From: Deinococcus sp. Marseille-Q6407
Lineage (GTDB): Bacteria > Deinococcota > Deinococci > Deinococcales > Deinococcaceae
Assembly: GCF_946848805.1 (NCBI RefSeq)
Contig: NZ_CAMPFU010000004.1
Location: 124,001-188,000 of the forward strand
DNA length: 64,000 bases
Direction: 5' to 3'
A model generated the notes under the pieces. That model was not told the DNA's origin and made no database searches. It was given only the letters and a program-made list of their open reading frames with translations. Every line of letters starts with the position of its first letter. Within the stretch, counting starts at the first letter, position 1. The position numbers and the translations under genes were made by a program. Of this stretch, positions 21,871 through 30,976 are shown one piece after another.

Positions 21871-21956
21871 GCGCCGCTGCCGACGCCTGAGCCGCGAGAT
21901 TTTTCGTCACATTTTCCCATGACCCGGCAGCCTCTGTGGCTGCCTGGAGGTTTTGC

Positions 21957-22328
21957 ATGACCAGAAGCAAACAGGAGCGGTTGCAGGTGACCCTGAGTGG
22001 CCTGCGCAGCGCCATTCCCGATGTCCGGGGCGCCATGATCGCCACCACCGACGGCCTGCCTATCGCGCAGCTGTTTACCGACAACACCGACGCCGGCCGG
22101 GTGGCCGCGATGGCCGCGACGGCCCTGGGCTTGGGCAAGCGCATCAACGACACCCTGGGCACCGGTGACCTCAGCGAGATGAGTGTCAGCGGAATGGAAG
22201 GGCAGGTTTATATCTACGCCACTGGCCGCAAAGGTGTGCTGGCGGTGGTGGCCCCGGCCGGTATGAACCTGGGCCTGCTGCACATGGAGGCCCGCGACAC
22301 GGCCGGCCGGGTGGCCAGTATTCTCTGA
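21957..22328 (+). CDS. Roadblock/LC7 domain protein (MglB-like)
   Basis: 123 aa, one roadblock domain: LSGLRSAIPDVRGAMIATTD, then GLPIAQLF and a C-terminal hydrophobic strand VLAVVAPAGMNLGLLHME. Roadblock proteins dimerise and act as GTPase-activating or scaffold partners of small GTPases. ATG 21957 has GGAGG at 21946-21950. A 7-bp hairpin (GGCAGCC 21926-21932 with GGCTGCC 21938-21944) sits just before that site and could tune translation. It completes a three-gene DUF4388-GTPase-roadblock unit. Confidence 0.88.
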   Translation: MTRSKQERLQVTLSGLRSAIPDVRGAMIATTDGLPIAQLFTDNTDAGRVAAMAATALGLGKRINDTLGTGDLSEMSVSGMEGQVYIYATGRKGVLAVVAPAGMNLGLLHMEARDTAGRVASIL

Positions 22329-22358
22329 AGCCCTTATACGATCACTTCAGAGTTACCT

Positions 22359-22403
22359 CAGAAGGCGGAGGCCGCAGCCAGCAAGCGCGGTTTTCGCCTT
22401 CTG
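22359..22403 (+). terminator. Possible terminator after the GTPase module
   Basis: CAGAAGGCG (22359-22367) pairs with CGCCTTCTG (22395-22403) across a 27-nt loop. No U-tract follows, so the call rests on position only. Confidence 0.3.
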
Positions 22404-22511
22404 TGCTGTTCGGGGGGGCAGCGGCCTGAGCTGTACGGCCGGACCAGCGTCAGGCCATAATGGCTTTCTACTCACACCACTGATCTTGCTCCTTTTCGCA
22501 GGAGGACCCCC

Positions 22512-23588
22512 ATGCCCCCGAGCGCTGCTCCCGGCCGTATTACCCGCCAGAACAACCCCGACAACCTCGAAACCCCGTTTGCCTCGCTGGACGGCGAAGT
22601 GACGTCAACCCAGCAGCATTATGTTCGCAGTCATTTTGCAGTGCCTAAGCTGGACCCAGGCACTTTCAGCTTGAAAGTCGCCGGACTAGTGGGCCATGAA
22701 CTGAGCCTCAGCCTGGCTGACCTGCGGGCGCTGCCGCAGGAAACTCGCCGGGTCACGCTGGAATGTGCCGGCAACGGCCGGGTGTATCTGCCCCAGAAGA
22801 CCAGTGGCGTGCAGTGGGAGCTGGGCGCTGTCAGCACGGCCGACTGGACCGGGGTGCCGCTGCGGGCTGTGCTGGAGCTGGCCGGGGTGCAGCCGCAGGC
22901 GCTGGAAGTGGTGCTGCAGGGCGCTGACCGGGGCACCATGGATGACCCGCTGCCCAGCGGGGGTGACATCCACTACGCCCGCAGCCTGCCGCTGGCCAAA
23001 GCCCAGGACGACGTGCTGCTGGCTTACGAGATGAACGGCCAGCCGCTGCCCGCCTGCCACGGTTTTCCGCTGCGGGCGGTGGTGCCGGGCTGGTATGGCA
23101 TGGCTGCCGTGAAGTGGCTGAACCGCATCGAGCTGCTGGACCGGCCCTACGGTGGGTACTTCCAAACGGTGGATTACGCTCGCTGGGAGCCGCGCGGCGA
23201 CCTGCCGCCCGAACGGGTACCGCTCGGCCCGCTGCACATCAAAGCCCAGATTGCCTCTCCAGCGCCGTATCAGGCGCTGCCGCTGGGCCAGCTCTGCCGC
23301 ATAACCGGTGCAGCGTGGTGTGGAGAAGGCCACCCGGCGGCAGCCGAGGTGAGCACCGACGGCGGCCAGACCTGGCAGCCGGTGCGCTGGACCACGCCGG
23401 CGCAGCCTGGCCTCTGGCGGCTGTGGGCCTTCGACTGGACCCCGGCGGAGGCTGGCCCGGCCGAACTGCTGGTGCGGGCTACGTCCTCGACCGGCGAAAC
23501 CCAGCCGCAGACCCATGACCCCGGCCGGGGCAGTTACGAGATCACCCACCCTGTCGCGGTGCCGGTCACGGTGGTGCCGCGTGCCTGA
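22512..23588 (+). CDS. Sulfite oxidase-family molybdopterin protein
   Basis: 358 aa. The oxidoreductase molybdopterin domain carries the molybdenum-ligating Cys in VTLECAGNGR (about residue 85) and the cofactor pocket HGFPLRAVVPGWYGMAAVKW. A C-terminal immunoglobulin-like dimerisation domain contains AAEVSTDGGQTWQPV, usual for sulfite oxidases. There is no Tat signal and no haem domain, so it should be cytoplasmic and use an unknown electron acceptor. GGAGG precedes ATG 22512. Sulfite is the usual substrate of the family; this protein's substrate is not proven. Confidence 0.88.
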   Translation: MPPSAAPGRITRQNNPDNLETPFASLDGEVTSTQQHYVRSHFAVPKLDPGTFSLKVAGLVGHELSLSLADLRALPQETRRVTLECAGNGRVYLPQKTSGVQWELGAVSTADWTGVPLRAVLELAGVQPQALEVVLQGADRGTMDDPLPSGGDIHYARSLPLAKAQDDVLLAYEMNGQPLPACHGFPLRAVVPGWYGMAAVKWLNRIELLDRPYGGYFQTVDYARWEPRGDLPPERVPLGPLHIKAQIASPAPYQALPLGQLCRITGAAWCGEGHPAAAEVSTDGGQTWQPVRWTTPAQPGLWRLWAFDWTPAEAGPAELLVRATSSTGETQPQTHDPGRGSYEITHPVAVPVTVVPRA

Positions 23589-23928
23589 GGGCCGGGTTGC
23601 TGCGGTCATGGTTCATGTGCCTGATCCTGCGGCGGCGCTGGACTGGTACAGCCGGGCCTTTCCGCAGGCGCAGCGCCGCCGCGTGGAAGGATTGACCTTG
23701 CTGGACCTGGACGGCTTCAGTCTGGAGATCGTTCCCGCCGATAGCCGGGTGGGCAGCGGTGCGGCCGGCAGCGTGGTCTACTGGCAGGTGCTTGACTTTG
23801 CGGCAGAAGTGGCCCGCCTGCAGGCGCTGGGGGCCACCCTCTACCGTGGTCCGCTGGCGATTGAGAACGGGCAGCAGATGTGTCAGCTGCGGGATCCCTG
23901 GGGCAATCTGCTGGGCCTGCGCGGCTGA
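23581..23928 (+). CDS. VOC (glyoxalase/bleomycin-resistance) superfamily protein
   Basis: 115 aa, a single vicinal-oxygen-chelate domain. VMVHVPDPAAALDWYSRAFP is the family's first repeat and QLRDPWGNLLGL its last. GTG 23581 overlaps the sulfite oxidase stop by 8 nt, so the two are cotranscribed. Metal-ligand positions are not clear enough to assign an activity. It could be a small-molecule binding or isomerase-type protein. Confidence 0.78.
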   Translation: MPEGRVAAVMVHVPDPAAALDWYSRAFPQAQRRRVEGLTLLDLDGFSLEIVPADSRVGSGAAGSVVYWQVLDFAAEVARLQALGATLYRGPLAIENGQQMCQLRDPWGNLLGLRG

Positions 23929-24087
23929 GCTGGCTGTAACTACTCACCTGATTACCGCTGCTGGGTATAAACCGCTGCTTTTCCTCAATTTTTCCTCAGC
24001 CAGATACATCCGGCGCCGGCTTCCGGTACGCCATATTGGCTTATGATTAGTGGTTTTCCGGGTCCGTCCGTCCGTGTGGTTTCTCCT

Positions 24088-25212
24088 GTGAGTGCTTTTC
24101 TGTTGTCAGTCGGGACTGCCGTTCCCGAATATGTTTATCCGCAGGAGATGGTGCGGGACATGATCAAAGCCTAATCCAGCCTGGGCCGATTGGCACGGCG
24201 GCTGGTGCCGGCGGCGTTCAACGCCTCTGGGATAGCGCAGCGTCACAGCGTGATTGGCGACTACCGGCCCGGGTCCGGTGGTGGTCCATTTTATGACGAA
24301 GCCAGCGGAGTGATGCTGGCGCCCAGCACCGGGGCACGCAACGCCGTGTATGTGCAGGAAGCCACGCCGCTGTTCGTGGCGGCCGGCCGCCAGGCGCTGG
24401 AAGCCAGTGGCCTCAGCGCAGAAGACATTACCCAGGTGGTCACGGTGTCCTGCACCGGCTTTTTTGCGCCGGGACCCGACTATATGGTGGTGCGTCAATT
24501 GGGGCTGCGGCCCACCACCGGCCGCTACCATGTGGGCTTTATGGGCTGCTATGCGGCCTTCCCAGCCCTCAAGATGGCACAGGCTTTCTGTGAAGCCGAC
24601 CCGCAGGCCAACGTACTGGTCATCTGCACCGAGCTGTGCAGCCTACACGTCAACCCCGGTGACGATCCCGATTCTATTCTGTCCAGCACGGTGTTTGCAG
24701 ACGGTTCGGCGGCAGCGGTCGTGAGCGGACAGCTGCCGCGGAGTGGGCAGCGGGCCCTGCGCCTGGACGCTTTCGAAACCACCCTGACCCCGCCCGGCGA
24801 AGGGGAGAAGGACATGGCCTGGAAGATCGGCGACCAGGGCTACGAGATGGTACTGAGCAGCTACGTGCCTGACATCATCGAAACTCACCTGCACGGCGCG
24901 CTGGGTCCACTGCTGCTGAATCTGGCTGAGGAGGTGCAGGCCAGCGGCGCCGAAGTGGAGCACTGGGCGGTGCATCCTGGTGGCCGGGCTATTCTGGACA
25001 AAGTACAGGGGAGCCTGGGTCTCAGTGAGGAGCAGATGCGGCCCTCGCGGGAGGTGCTGCGCGATTACGGCAATATGAGCAGCGCCACGGTGCTGTTTAT
25101 TCTGCGTGAGCTGCTTGCGCAGGCCCAGCCGGGCGAACGGGCCTGTGCGATGGCTTTCGGCCCCGGCCTGACAGTGGAATCGGGCCTGATGACTGCGGTG
25201 ATGGGCGAGTGA
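24088..25212 (+). pseudogene. Type III polyketide synthase with in-frame stop codon
   Basis: About 374 aa chalcone/stilbene-synthase-fold enzyme making alkylresorcinol- or pyrone-type aromatics from acyl-CoA and malonyl-CoA. The triad is present: Cys154 (FMGCYAAFPALK), His296 (VHPGGRAILDK), Asn329 (DYGNMSSATVLF). Codon 29 is TAA (24172-24174) in the same frame as the rest, in the context DMIKA-stop-SSLGRL, where one C-to-T change from CAA would restore Gln. Start is GTG 24088 or GTG 24076; TATGAT at 24042-24047 is a possible -10. It heads the phenolic-glycolipid-type operon and is either inactivated or misread. Confidence 0.85.
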
Positions 25213-25931
25213 CCCTGCAGCCTGGCAGCTGGCTGCCTGACTTTTCCCGCCGTGAGCAGGAGCAACCCGAGCTGATGGACGACCCGGCCTGTGACCTGCC
25301 GGAGCTACACCGCACCTACGCACAGTTCGGGGCTGTCAATGCACTGGTGTCTGGCTGGCCGCTGGTGTACCGCACGCAGATTCGGCCGTTTTTGCAGCCC
25401 GGACGGGCCAACACCTTGCTGGACATCGGCTGCGGTGGGGGAGACGTGGCCCGGACTCTGATCCGGTTGGCCGCCCGCGACGGGTACACGCTGCGGGTGC
25501 TGGGCATTGACGCCGACCGCCGGGCCACCGACTACGCTCAGGCCCAGCCGGCTTTTTCGGGGTTATATTTCCGGGCAGTGGTGAGCAGTGAACTGGTCCG
25601 GGAAGGCCAGCATTTCGACTTCGTGACCTCCAACCATGTGCTGCACCACCTCACGGCGCCAGAGCTGACGGCTTTGCTGCACGACTGTGAAGCTCTGGGT
25701 GACCGCACCGTTCATTCCGATATCGAGCGCTCGGCGCTGGCCTGGGCCGGCTTCGGTGCGCTGACCGCGCCTTTTTTCCGGGACTCGTTTATCGTGCCTG
25801 ACGGCATGTTGTCGGTGCGCCGCTCTTTTACCCTGCCGGAGTTGCGCCGCGCCGTGCCGCCCGGCTGGCAGGTGACCCGCCCCTTTCCTTTTCGGCTGCT
25901 GCTGACCTATCCGGGGGCTGGCCGTGCCTGA
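25209..25931 (+). CDS. Class I SAM methyltransferase, tailoring enzyme of the PKS operon
   Basis: 240 aa. Motif I is LLDIGCGGGDVARTL (about residues 70-84), with the acidic residue of motif II in VLGIDADRRA and the post-motif FVTSNHVLHHL. GTG overlaps the synthase stop by 4 nt. Its place directly after a type III synthase and before a flavin hydroxylase matches the srsABC order of Streptomyces phenolic-lipid operons, so methylation of a phenolic hydroxyl or ring position is inferred. The acceptor is not known. Confidence 0.85.
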   Translation: MTLQPGSWLPDFSRREQEQPELMDDPACDLPELHRTYAQFGAVNALVSGWPLVYRTQIRPFLQPGRANTLLDIGCGGGDVARTLIRLAARDGYTLRVLGIDADRRATDYAQAQPAFSGLYFRAVVSSELVREGQHFDFVTSNHVLHHLTAPELTALLHDCEALGDRTVHSDIERSALAWAGFGALTAPFFRDSFIVPDGMLSVRRSFTLPELRRAVPPGWQVTRPFPFRLLLTYPGAGRA

Positions 25932-27102
25932 GAATCCTGTGACAGACTCGCCCATGCTGGACGTGGCTGTGGTGGGCGGCGGCCCGGTAGGCACTTATCT
26001 GGGCTGTCTGTTGGCTCAAGCAGGGCTGAGTTTCGCTGTGCTGGAGCGGCGCACCCAGCCGCTCCAGCATTCGCGGGCCATTGGGATTCATCCGCGGGCG
26101 CTGCATGGATTCAGCCGGCTGGGTCTGGGAGATGCGGTCCAGGCAGCTGGCGTCACCATTCGCCGTGGCCTGCTGCTGGGTGAGGGCAGCCGGGTGCTGG
26201 GCGAGCTGAGCTTCCGTGCGGCCGACCCCCGTTTTCCCTACATCCTCTCGCTGCCGCAGGTGCAGACCGAGCAGCTGCTGAATGGTCGGCTGGACGCCCT
26301 GGCTCCCGGGGCACTGCGCCGCTCGGTCACGGTGCGGCAGTTGAAAGACTGCGGCAGCCACCTGACCCTGACTCTGGAAACGGCCAGCGGTCAGCTGGAG
26401 CAGCTCTCGGCCCGTCAGGTGGTTGCTGCCGACGGCTGGCGCTCGGCCCTGCGAGAAGCGGCTGACCTGGACTTTCCGGGCGGGCTCTACGCTGACCGCT
26501 ATCTGATGGGCGACTTTCCCGACACTACCCCTTTCGGGCAGGACGCTGTCATTTCGCTCACGCAGGGCGGCGTGACCGAATGTTTTCCTCTGCCAGGCGG
26601 GCTGCGGCGCTGGGTGGTACACACTGGCTGCGACCTGCTGACTGACGCCGAACCAGCGGCGCTGACCGATATTATCCGCGAGCGGACCGGCCTGCCGGTG
26701 CCGGCCAGCGAGTGCCGAATGCTCAGCGCGTTTACAGTGCGCCGGCACCTCGCGCCACGCATGCACCTGGGCCGTCTGAGCCTGATCGGAGACGCGGCCC
26801 ACGTGGTCAGTCCTATCGGCGGGCAGGGCATGAATCTGGGCTGGCTGGACGCCGAAACGTTGGCACCGCTGCTGACCCGCGCGGCCCGGGGTGAGCAGGT
26901 GGCCCCTGCCGAGTGGCGGCGCTGGGAGCAGACCCGCCGCCGCTCGGCCTGGATGGCGGCCCGGCAGGCCGAGGCAAACATGAGCGCCGGCCGGCCGGTG
27001 ACCGCTGCGCAGCAACAGGCCCGCGAAGCTCTGCTGACAGGCCTCCTGGGCCCGCGCACCGCGCCACTGCTGGCCAGTGCCTTTACCATGCGCTGGCTGT
27101 AA
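25924..27102 (+). CDS. FAD-dependent aromatic monooxygenase
   Basis: 392 aa class A flavoprotein hydroxylase. FAD-binding GGGPVGTYLGCLLAQAG near the N-terminus, the DG motif VVAADGWRSALREAA, and GDAAHVVSPIGGQGMNLGWL near residue 290 mark the family. ATG or GTG start overlaps the methyltransferase stop by 8 nt. By analogy with SrsC it would hydroxylate the aromatic ring of the polyketide, perhaps toward a quinol or quinone. A UbiH-like or reductase role is possible from sequence alone. Confidence 0.87.
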   Translation: MPENPVTDSPMLDVAVVGGGPVGTYLGCLLAQAGLSFAVLERRTQPLQHSRAIGIHPRALHGFSRLGLGDAVQAAGVTIRRGLLLGEGSRVLGELSFRAADPRFPYILSLPQVQTEQLLNGRLDALAPGALRRSVTVRQLKDCGSHLTLTLETASGQLEQLSARQVVAADGWRSALREAADLDFPGGLYADRYLMGDFPDTTPFGQDAVISLTQGGVTECFPLPGGLRRWVVHTGCDLLTDAEPAALTDIIRERTGLPVPASECRMLSAFTVRRHLAPRMHLGRLSLIGDAAHVVSPIGGQGMNLGWLDAETLAPLLTRAARGEQVAPAEWRRWEQTRRRSAWMAARQAEANMSAGRPVTAAQQQAREALLTGLLGPRTAPLLASAFTMRWL

Positions 27103-27146
27103 GTCTGGCAGAAACAAGCTGGAAGAACTCGAAGGAGAGAAAGCCC

Positions 27147-28433
27147 GTGAACATCCTGATTGCAACCCAGCCGATTGCCGGCCATGTGGCGCCGATGGCG
27201 GCCATTGCCCACGAACTGCATGCCCGTGGGCACCGGCTGCGCTGGTACACCGGCCGCAAATATGCCGCGCAGGCCGAGCGAACTGGGGCCAGCTTTGAGC
27301 CGTTCGTGCATGCCCGCGACTATGACGACGCCGATTTCGGGGCGGCTTTTCCGGGCCGGGACAACCACCGCCCCGGCCTGGAAAAGCTGCGCTTTGATGT
27401 CCGCGAGGTGTTCGTGGGCCAGATAGAAGGGCAGCTGTACGACCTGCGCGGCCTGCAACGTGCCTGGCCGCACGACCTGGTGCTGGCCGACCAGACGGTG
27501 GCCGCCGCTCTGCTACATGAGGAATTGGGTGGGCCGCCCGCCGCGCTGCTCGGGGTGCTGCCGCTGGGCATTGTCAGCCGGGACACCGCTCCTTTCGGCC
27601 TGGGGTTGCCTCCAGTGACCTGCCCCTGGCAGCGCCCAGCCTACCGGCTGCTGGACCGCCTGACCAAGTGGGCGGTATTTGGAGAGGTCAACCGTGATCT
27701 GGCAGCACTGTGCCGGCGCATGGGTTTGCCTGAGCGTTCCTTCGCGCCCCCGGTGGCCCCGGCGCTGATGCTGCAGCCCAGCCTGCCAGAGCTGGAATAT
27801 CTCCGCAGCGACCTGCCGCCGCAGCTGCACTTTATCGGGGCGTTGCAACCACCGCATGTGCCGCGCCCTCTGCCGGAATGGTGGCCGCAGGTGCAGCGGT
27901 CCGGGCGCCCGCTGGTGCTGGTGACCCAGGGCACCCTGGCCACTGACCCGCAGCAGCTGATCTGGCCCACCCTGCAGGCGCTGGCGGGTGACAACGTCAC
28001 CGTGGTGGCGGTCGGCGTGGACCCGCAGACGCTGCCTCCGCTGCCGGCCAACGCTTTTGCGGCAGCTTTCGTGCCGTTTGCCCAGGTGCTTCCCCAGGCC
28101 AGTGTGTTCGTGACCAACGGTGGTTACGGCGGCGTAATGCAGGCCATGGCGGCCGGTGTGCCGTGCGTGATGGCTGGCCGCAGCGAGGACAAGGCCGAAG
28201 TGGCGGCGCGGGTGGCTCACGCTGGAGCCGGCCTGAATCTGGGCACTTCCCGGCCCCGGCCGGCCGCCCTGCGCCGCGCGGTCCAGGCCCTGCTGGCCGC
28301 AAACAGCCCTCAGCGCCGTCAAGCCCGCCGCTTTGCCGCCGAACTCGCGCAGCACGACGCTCCCCGCGAGGCTGCCGACCTGATTGAGGCGCGCTTTGCG
28401 GGAGTGGCCGCCAGGGGAGCCGCACATGCCTGA
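27147..28433 (+). CDS. GT1/MGT-type glycosyltransferase
   Basis: 428 aa. N-terminal acceptor domain MNILIATQPIAGHVAPMAAI and C-terminal nucleotide-sugar domain with VFVTNGGYGGVMQAMAAGVP mark the macrolide/UDP-glycosyltransferase type (GT-B fold). GTG 27147 follows GAAGGAG; upstream reading is not conserved. With four dTDP-rhamnose genes directly after it and phenolic polyketide genes before it, transfer of rhamnose (or another dTDP-sugar) to a phenolic hydroxyl is the simplest inference. Donor and acceptor are untested. Confidence 0.87.
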   Translation: MNILIATQPIAGHVAPMAAIAHELHARGHRLRWYTGRKYAAQAERTGASFEPFVHARDYDDADFGAAFPGRDNHRPGLEKLRFDVREVFVGQIEGQLYDLRGLQRAWPHDLVLADQTVAAALLHEELGGPPAALLGVLPLGIVSRDTAPFGLGLPPVTCPWQRPAYRLLDRLTKWAVFGEVNRDLAALCRRMGLPERSFAPPVAPALMLQPSLPELEYLRSDLPPQLHFIGALQPPHVPRPLPEWWPQVQRSGRPLVLVTQGTLATDPQQLIWPTLQALAGDNVTVVAVGVDPQTLPPLPANAFAAAFVPFAQVLPQASVFVTNGGYGGVMQAMAAGVPCVMAGRSEDKAEVAARVAHAGAGLNLGTSRPRPAALRRAVQALLAANSPQRRQARRFAAELAQHDAPREAADLIEARFAGVAARGAAHA

Positions 28434-29547
28434 GATTCCTGCTCCTCCGCTGTCTCATCTGCTGGTGACCGGCGGTCTGGGTTTTATTGGCAGCCATTTC
28501 GTGCGGCATTGGCTGAGCCGGCAGCCGGCGTCCCGGGTCACTGTGCTGGACAAACTCACCTATGCAGCCAGCCCCGAGCGACTGGCTGACCTGACCGGGC
28601 ACCCGCGCCTCAGGGTCGTCACCGGCGATATCACCGATGGGGCAGCGGTGCGCCGTCTATGTGAGGAAAGCGGCGTAGATATGCTGGTCAACTTTGCCGC
28701 CGAGACTCATGTGGACCAGTCCATTCAGGCTTCTCAGGTCTTTACCCTGACCAACGTGCTGGGCACCCAGGTGCTGCTGGACATCGCCCTGGCCCTGGGC
28801 CTGCGGTTCCATCAGGTGTCCACCGACGAGGTATACGGGGATATTCCTGCCGGGCAACGCAGCCGGGAAGACGCTGCGCTGTTGCCGCGCAGCCCCTACT
28901 CGGCCAGCAAGGCGGCGGCCGATCATTTCACGCTGGCTTACGTGCACACCCACGGCCTGCACGCCACCATCACGCGGGGGTCCAACACAGTCGGCGCCTG
29001 GCAGCATCTGGAAAAGGTGGTCTCGCTGTTCGCCACCAATGCCCTGCTGGGCGAGCCGTTGCCGCTGTACGGTGACGGCTGGCAGCAGCGCGATTACCTG
29101 GACGCCGGGGACCATTGCTCGGCCATTGCCCTGGTGCTGGAGCAGGGGGCGCCCGGAGAAATCTTCAACGTAGGCACCGGCACCGAAACGGCCAACCGCC
29201 GAATGGCCGAGCTGGTGCTGGAGACGCTGGACGCACCCAGAGCCCTGCTGCGGCAGGTGGCCGACCGCCCGGGACACGACCGCCGCTACGCACTGAATAC
29301 TTCCCGCCTGGGGCAACTGGGCTGGCAGCCACGGCTGACATCCGAGCAGGCCATCGTGCAGGCGGCCCGCTGGTACCGGCAGCACCCGGAGTGGTGGCGC
29401 GCGCTGCGGGCCGGGGATTTCGGGACTTATTACCGCCGGCAGTACGCGGCCCGGCTGGCCGGCGCCAGCTCTCTGGAAAGCACCGGCTCTCCGGAACATT
29501 CTGGCTCTCTAGAAAACGCTGCGCCTATCACAGAGGCCGGGTCATGA
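28426..29547 (+). CDS. rfbB: dTDP-glucose 4,6-dehydratase
   Basis: 373 aa short-chain-dehydrogenase-fold enzyme, second step of dTDP-L-rhamnose synthesis. NAD site VTGGLGFIGSHFVRHWL, catalytic STDEVYGDI (Asp-Glu pair) and YSASKAAADHF (Tyr-x3-Lys). ATG 28426 follows AGGGGAG and overlaps the glycosyltransferase stop by 8 nt. The C-terminal 25 residues are a Ser/Glu/Gly-rich low-complexity tail built from short GS-L/P-E repeats, absent from typical RfbB. Confidence 0.93.
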   Translation: MPEIPAPPLSHLLVTGGLGFIGSHFVRHWLSRQPASRVTVLDKLTYAASPERLADLTGHPRLRVVTGDITDGAAVRRLCEESGVDMLVNFAAETHVDQSIQASQVFTLTNVLGTQVLLDIALALGLRFHQVSTDEVYGDIPAGQRSREDAALLPRSPYSASKAAADHFTLAYVHTHGLHATITRGSNTVGAWQHLEKVVSLFATNALLGEPLPLYGDGWQQRDYLDAGDHCSAIALVLEQGAPGEIFNVGTGTETANRRMAELVLETLDAPRALLRQVADRPGHDRRYALNTSRLGQLGWQPRLTSEQAIVQAARWYRQHPEWWRALRAGDFGTYYRRQYAARLAGASSLESTGSPEHSGSLENAAPITEAGS

Positions 29548-30443
29548 GCCAGCTGGGCATCATCCTGGCAGGTGGGCGGGGCACCCGGCTGTATCCGGCC
29601 ACGCTGGCCCTCAGCAAGCAGCTGCTGCCGGTTTACGACAAGCCGATGGTGTATTACCCGCTGACCACCCTGATGGAAAGTGGCTTGCGCGACCTGCTGG
29701 TGATCACCACCCCGCAGCATCAGCCGCAGTTTCAAGCTCTGCTGGGCAGCGGCGAGCAGTGGGGAGTCCAGCTGCAGTACGCGGCACAGCCCGAGCCGGG
29801 CGGTATCGCGCAGGCGTTGCTGCTGGCCGCGCCTTTCTTGCAGGGGCGCGGCTGCACCCTGATTCTGGGCGACAACATCTTCCACGGGCCGGCGCTGGGG
29901 CAGCGGCTTCGGGCAGCGCGGCATACGGCCGGCGCGACCATTTTCACCTATCCGGTCAGTGACCCTCAGCGTTACGGCGTGGTGGCTTTCGGCCCGGACG
30001 GCCGGGCGGCGGCCCTGCTGGAAAAACCTCCGGTGCCGCCTTCCAATCAGGCGGTAACGGGGCTGTATGTCTATGATGGGCAAGCCCCTGCCCTGGCCGC
30101 GCAGCTGGTTCCCTCAGCGCGGGGCGAGCTGGAAATTACTGACCTGAACGCCGCTTATCTGCGCCGTGGCTCGCTGAATCTGCAGCGCCTGGGCCGCGGC
30201 TACGCCTGGCTGGACGCCGGCACCCACGACTCGCTGCTGGAAGCGTCCGCCTTCGTGCAGACCCTGGAGCGGCGGCAAACCCTGAAAATCGGCTCACCGG
30301 AAGAAGCCGCCTACCGCCAGGACTGGATTGGCCGCGGCGAGGTGCAGCGCCTGATTCGGCAGTTGGGCCAGGGCAGCTCCTACGCCCAGCACCTTCAGAC
30401 CCTGCTGGACACGCCCCCCGAATTGCTGGAGGAAGAACCATGA
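29544..30443 (+). CDS. rfbA: Glucose-1-phosphate thymidylyltransferase
   Basis: 299 aa. Makes dTDP-glucose from dTTP and glucose-1-phosphate. The signature LAGGRGTRLYPATLALSKQL, LGDNIFHGPALG and the late EITDLNAAYL with WLDAGTHDSLLEA are typical of RmlA. ATG 29544 overlaps the rfbB stop (ATGA). First enzyme of the dTDP-rhamnose pathway, placed second in the cassette. Confidence 0.95.
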   Translation: MSQLGIILAGGRGTRLYPATLALSKQLLPVYDKPMVYYPLTTLMESGLRDLLVITTPQHQPQFQALLGSGEQWGVQLQYAAQPEPGGIAQALLLAAPFLQGRGCTLILGDNIFHGPALGQRLRAARHTAGATIFTYPVSDPQRYGVVAFGPDGRAAALLEKPPVPPSNQAVTGLYVYDGQAPALAAQLVPSARGELEITDLNAAYLRRGSLNLQRLGRGYAWLDAGTHDSLLEASAFVQTLERRQTLKIGSPEEAAYRQDWIGRGEVQRLIRQLGQGSSYAQHLQTLLDTPPELLEEEP

Positions 30444-30976
30444 AACTGACCGACGCTGTGACCCGTGACGTCACTTTTCAGACTTACGGCGCTGCCGAAC
30501 CCCTGGAGGGCGTGCAGCTGCACCCTTTGCGCAAACACCGCAGCGAAAACGGCGCCTTTATGGAGTGGCTGCGGCTGAATGAGGGCCAGCTGTCTCAGCC
30601 GGCAGTGGCCGGGTTCGTGCCGGCGCAGCTGAGTGTGTCCTGGGCCGCACCGGGCCGGGTGAACGCTTTTCACCTGCATCCCAGGGAACCGCAAAATGAA
30701 CTCTGGACGGCCGTGCAGGGACAGCTGCTGGTGTGGCTGGTCGACGTGCGGGCCGGTAGCGCGACCAGCGGGCAGCGTCAGCGGGTGCTGCTGAGCGCCG
30801 AGGAACCAGCCGCCCTGTTTATTCCCAGTGGGGTGGCCCACGGATATCAGGCCGGCCCGGACGGGGCACTGCTGCTGTACGGTGTGGACGCCAGTTTTGA
30901 CCCGGCCGCGCCCAACGAGGGCCGGCTGCCCTGGGACTACTTTGGGCCGGAGCTGTGGCAGGAGGACCGCGGATGA
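30440..30976 (+). CDS. rfbC: dTDP-4-dehydrorhamnose 3,5-epimerase
   Basis: 178 aa cupin-type epimerase, third step of dTDP-L-rhamnose synthesis. The family's catalytic His region appears as NAFHLHPREPQNELWTAVQG and the product-side motif as IPSGVAHGYQA. The usual RGxHxQ reads AFHLHP here, so the protein is a divergent member. The ATG overlaps the rfbA stop by 4 nt. The neighbouring genes make the assignment firm. Confidence 0.88.
   Translation: MKLTDAVTRDVTFQTYGAAEPLEGVQLHPLRKHRSENGAFMEWLRLNEGQLSQPAVAGFVPAQLSVSWAAPGRVNAFHLHPREPQNELWTAVQGQLLVWLVDVRAGSATSGQRQRVLLSAEEPAALFIPSGVAHGYQAGPDGALLLYGVDASFDPAAPNEGRLPWDYFGPELWQEDRG

Noticed and set aside
24190..25212. A complete PKS starting after the stop codon (TTG 24190)
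   Set aside because: It would lose the first beta strand of the thiolase fold (FLLSVGTAVP), which is conserved and lies in the same frame upstream of the stop; an interrupted gene is more likely.
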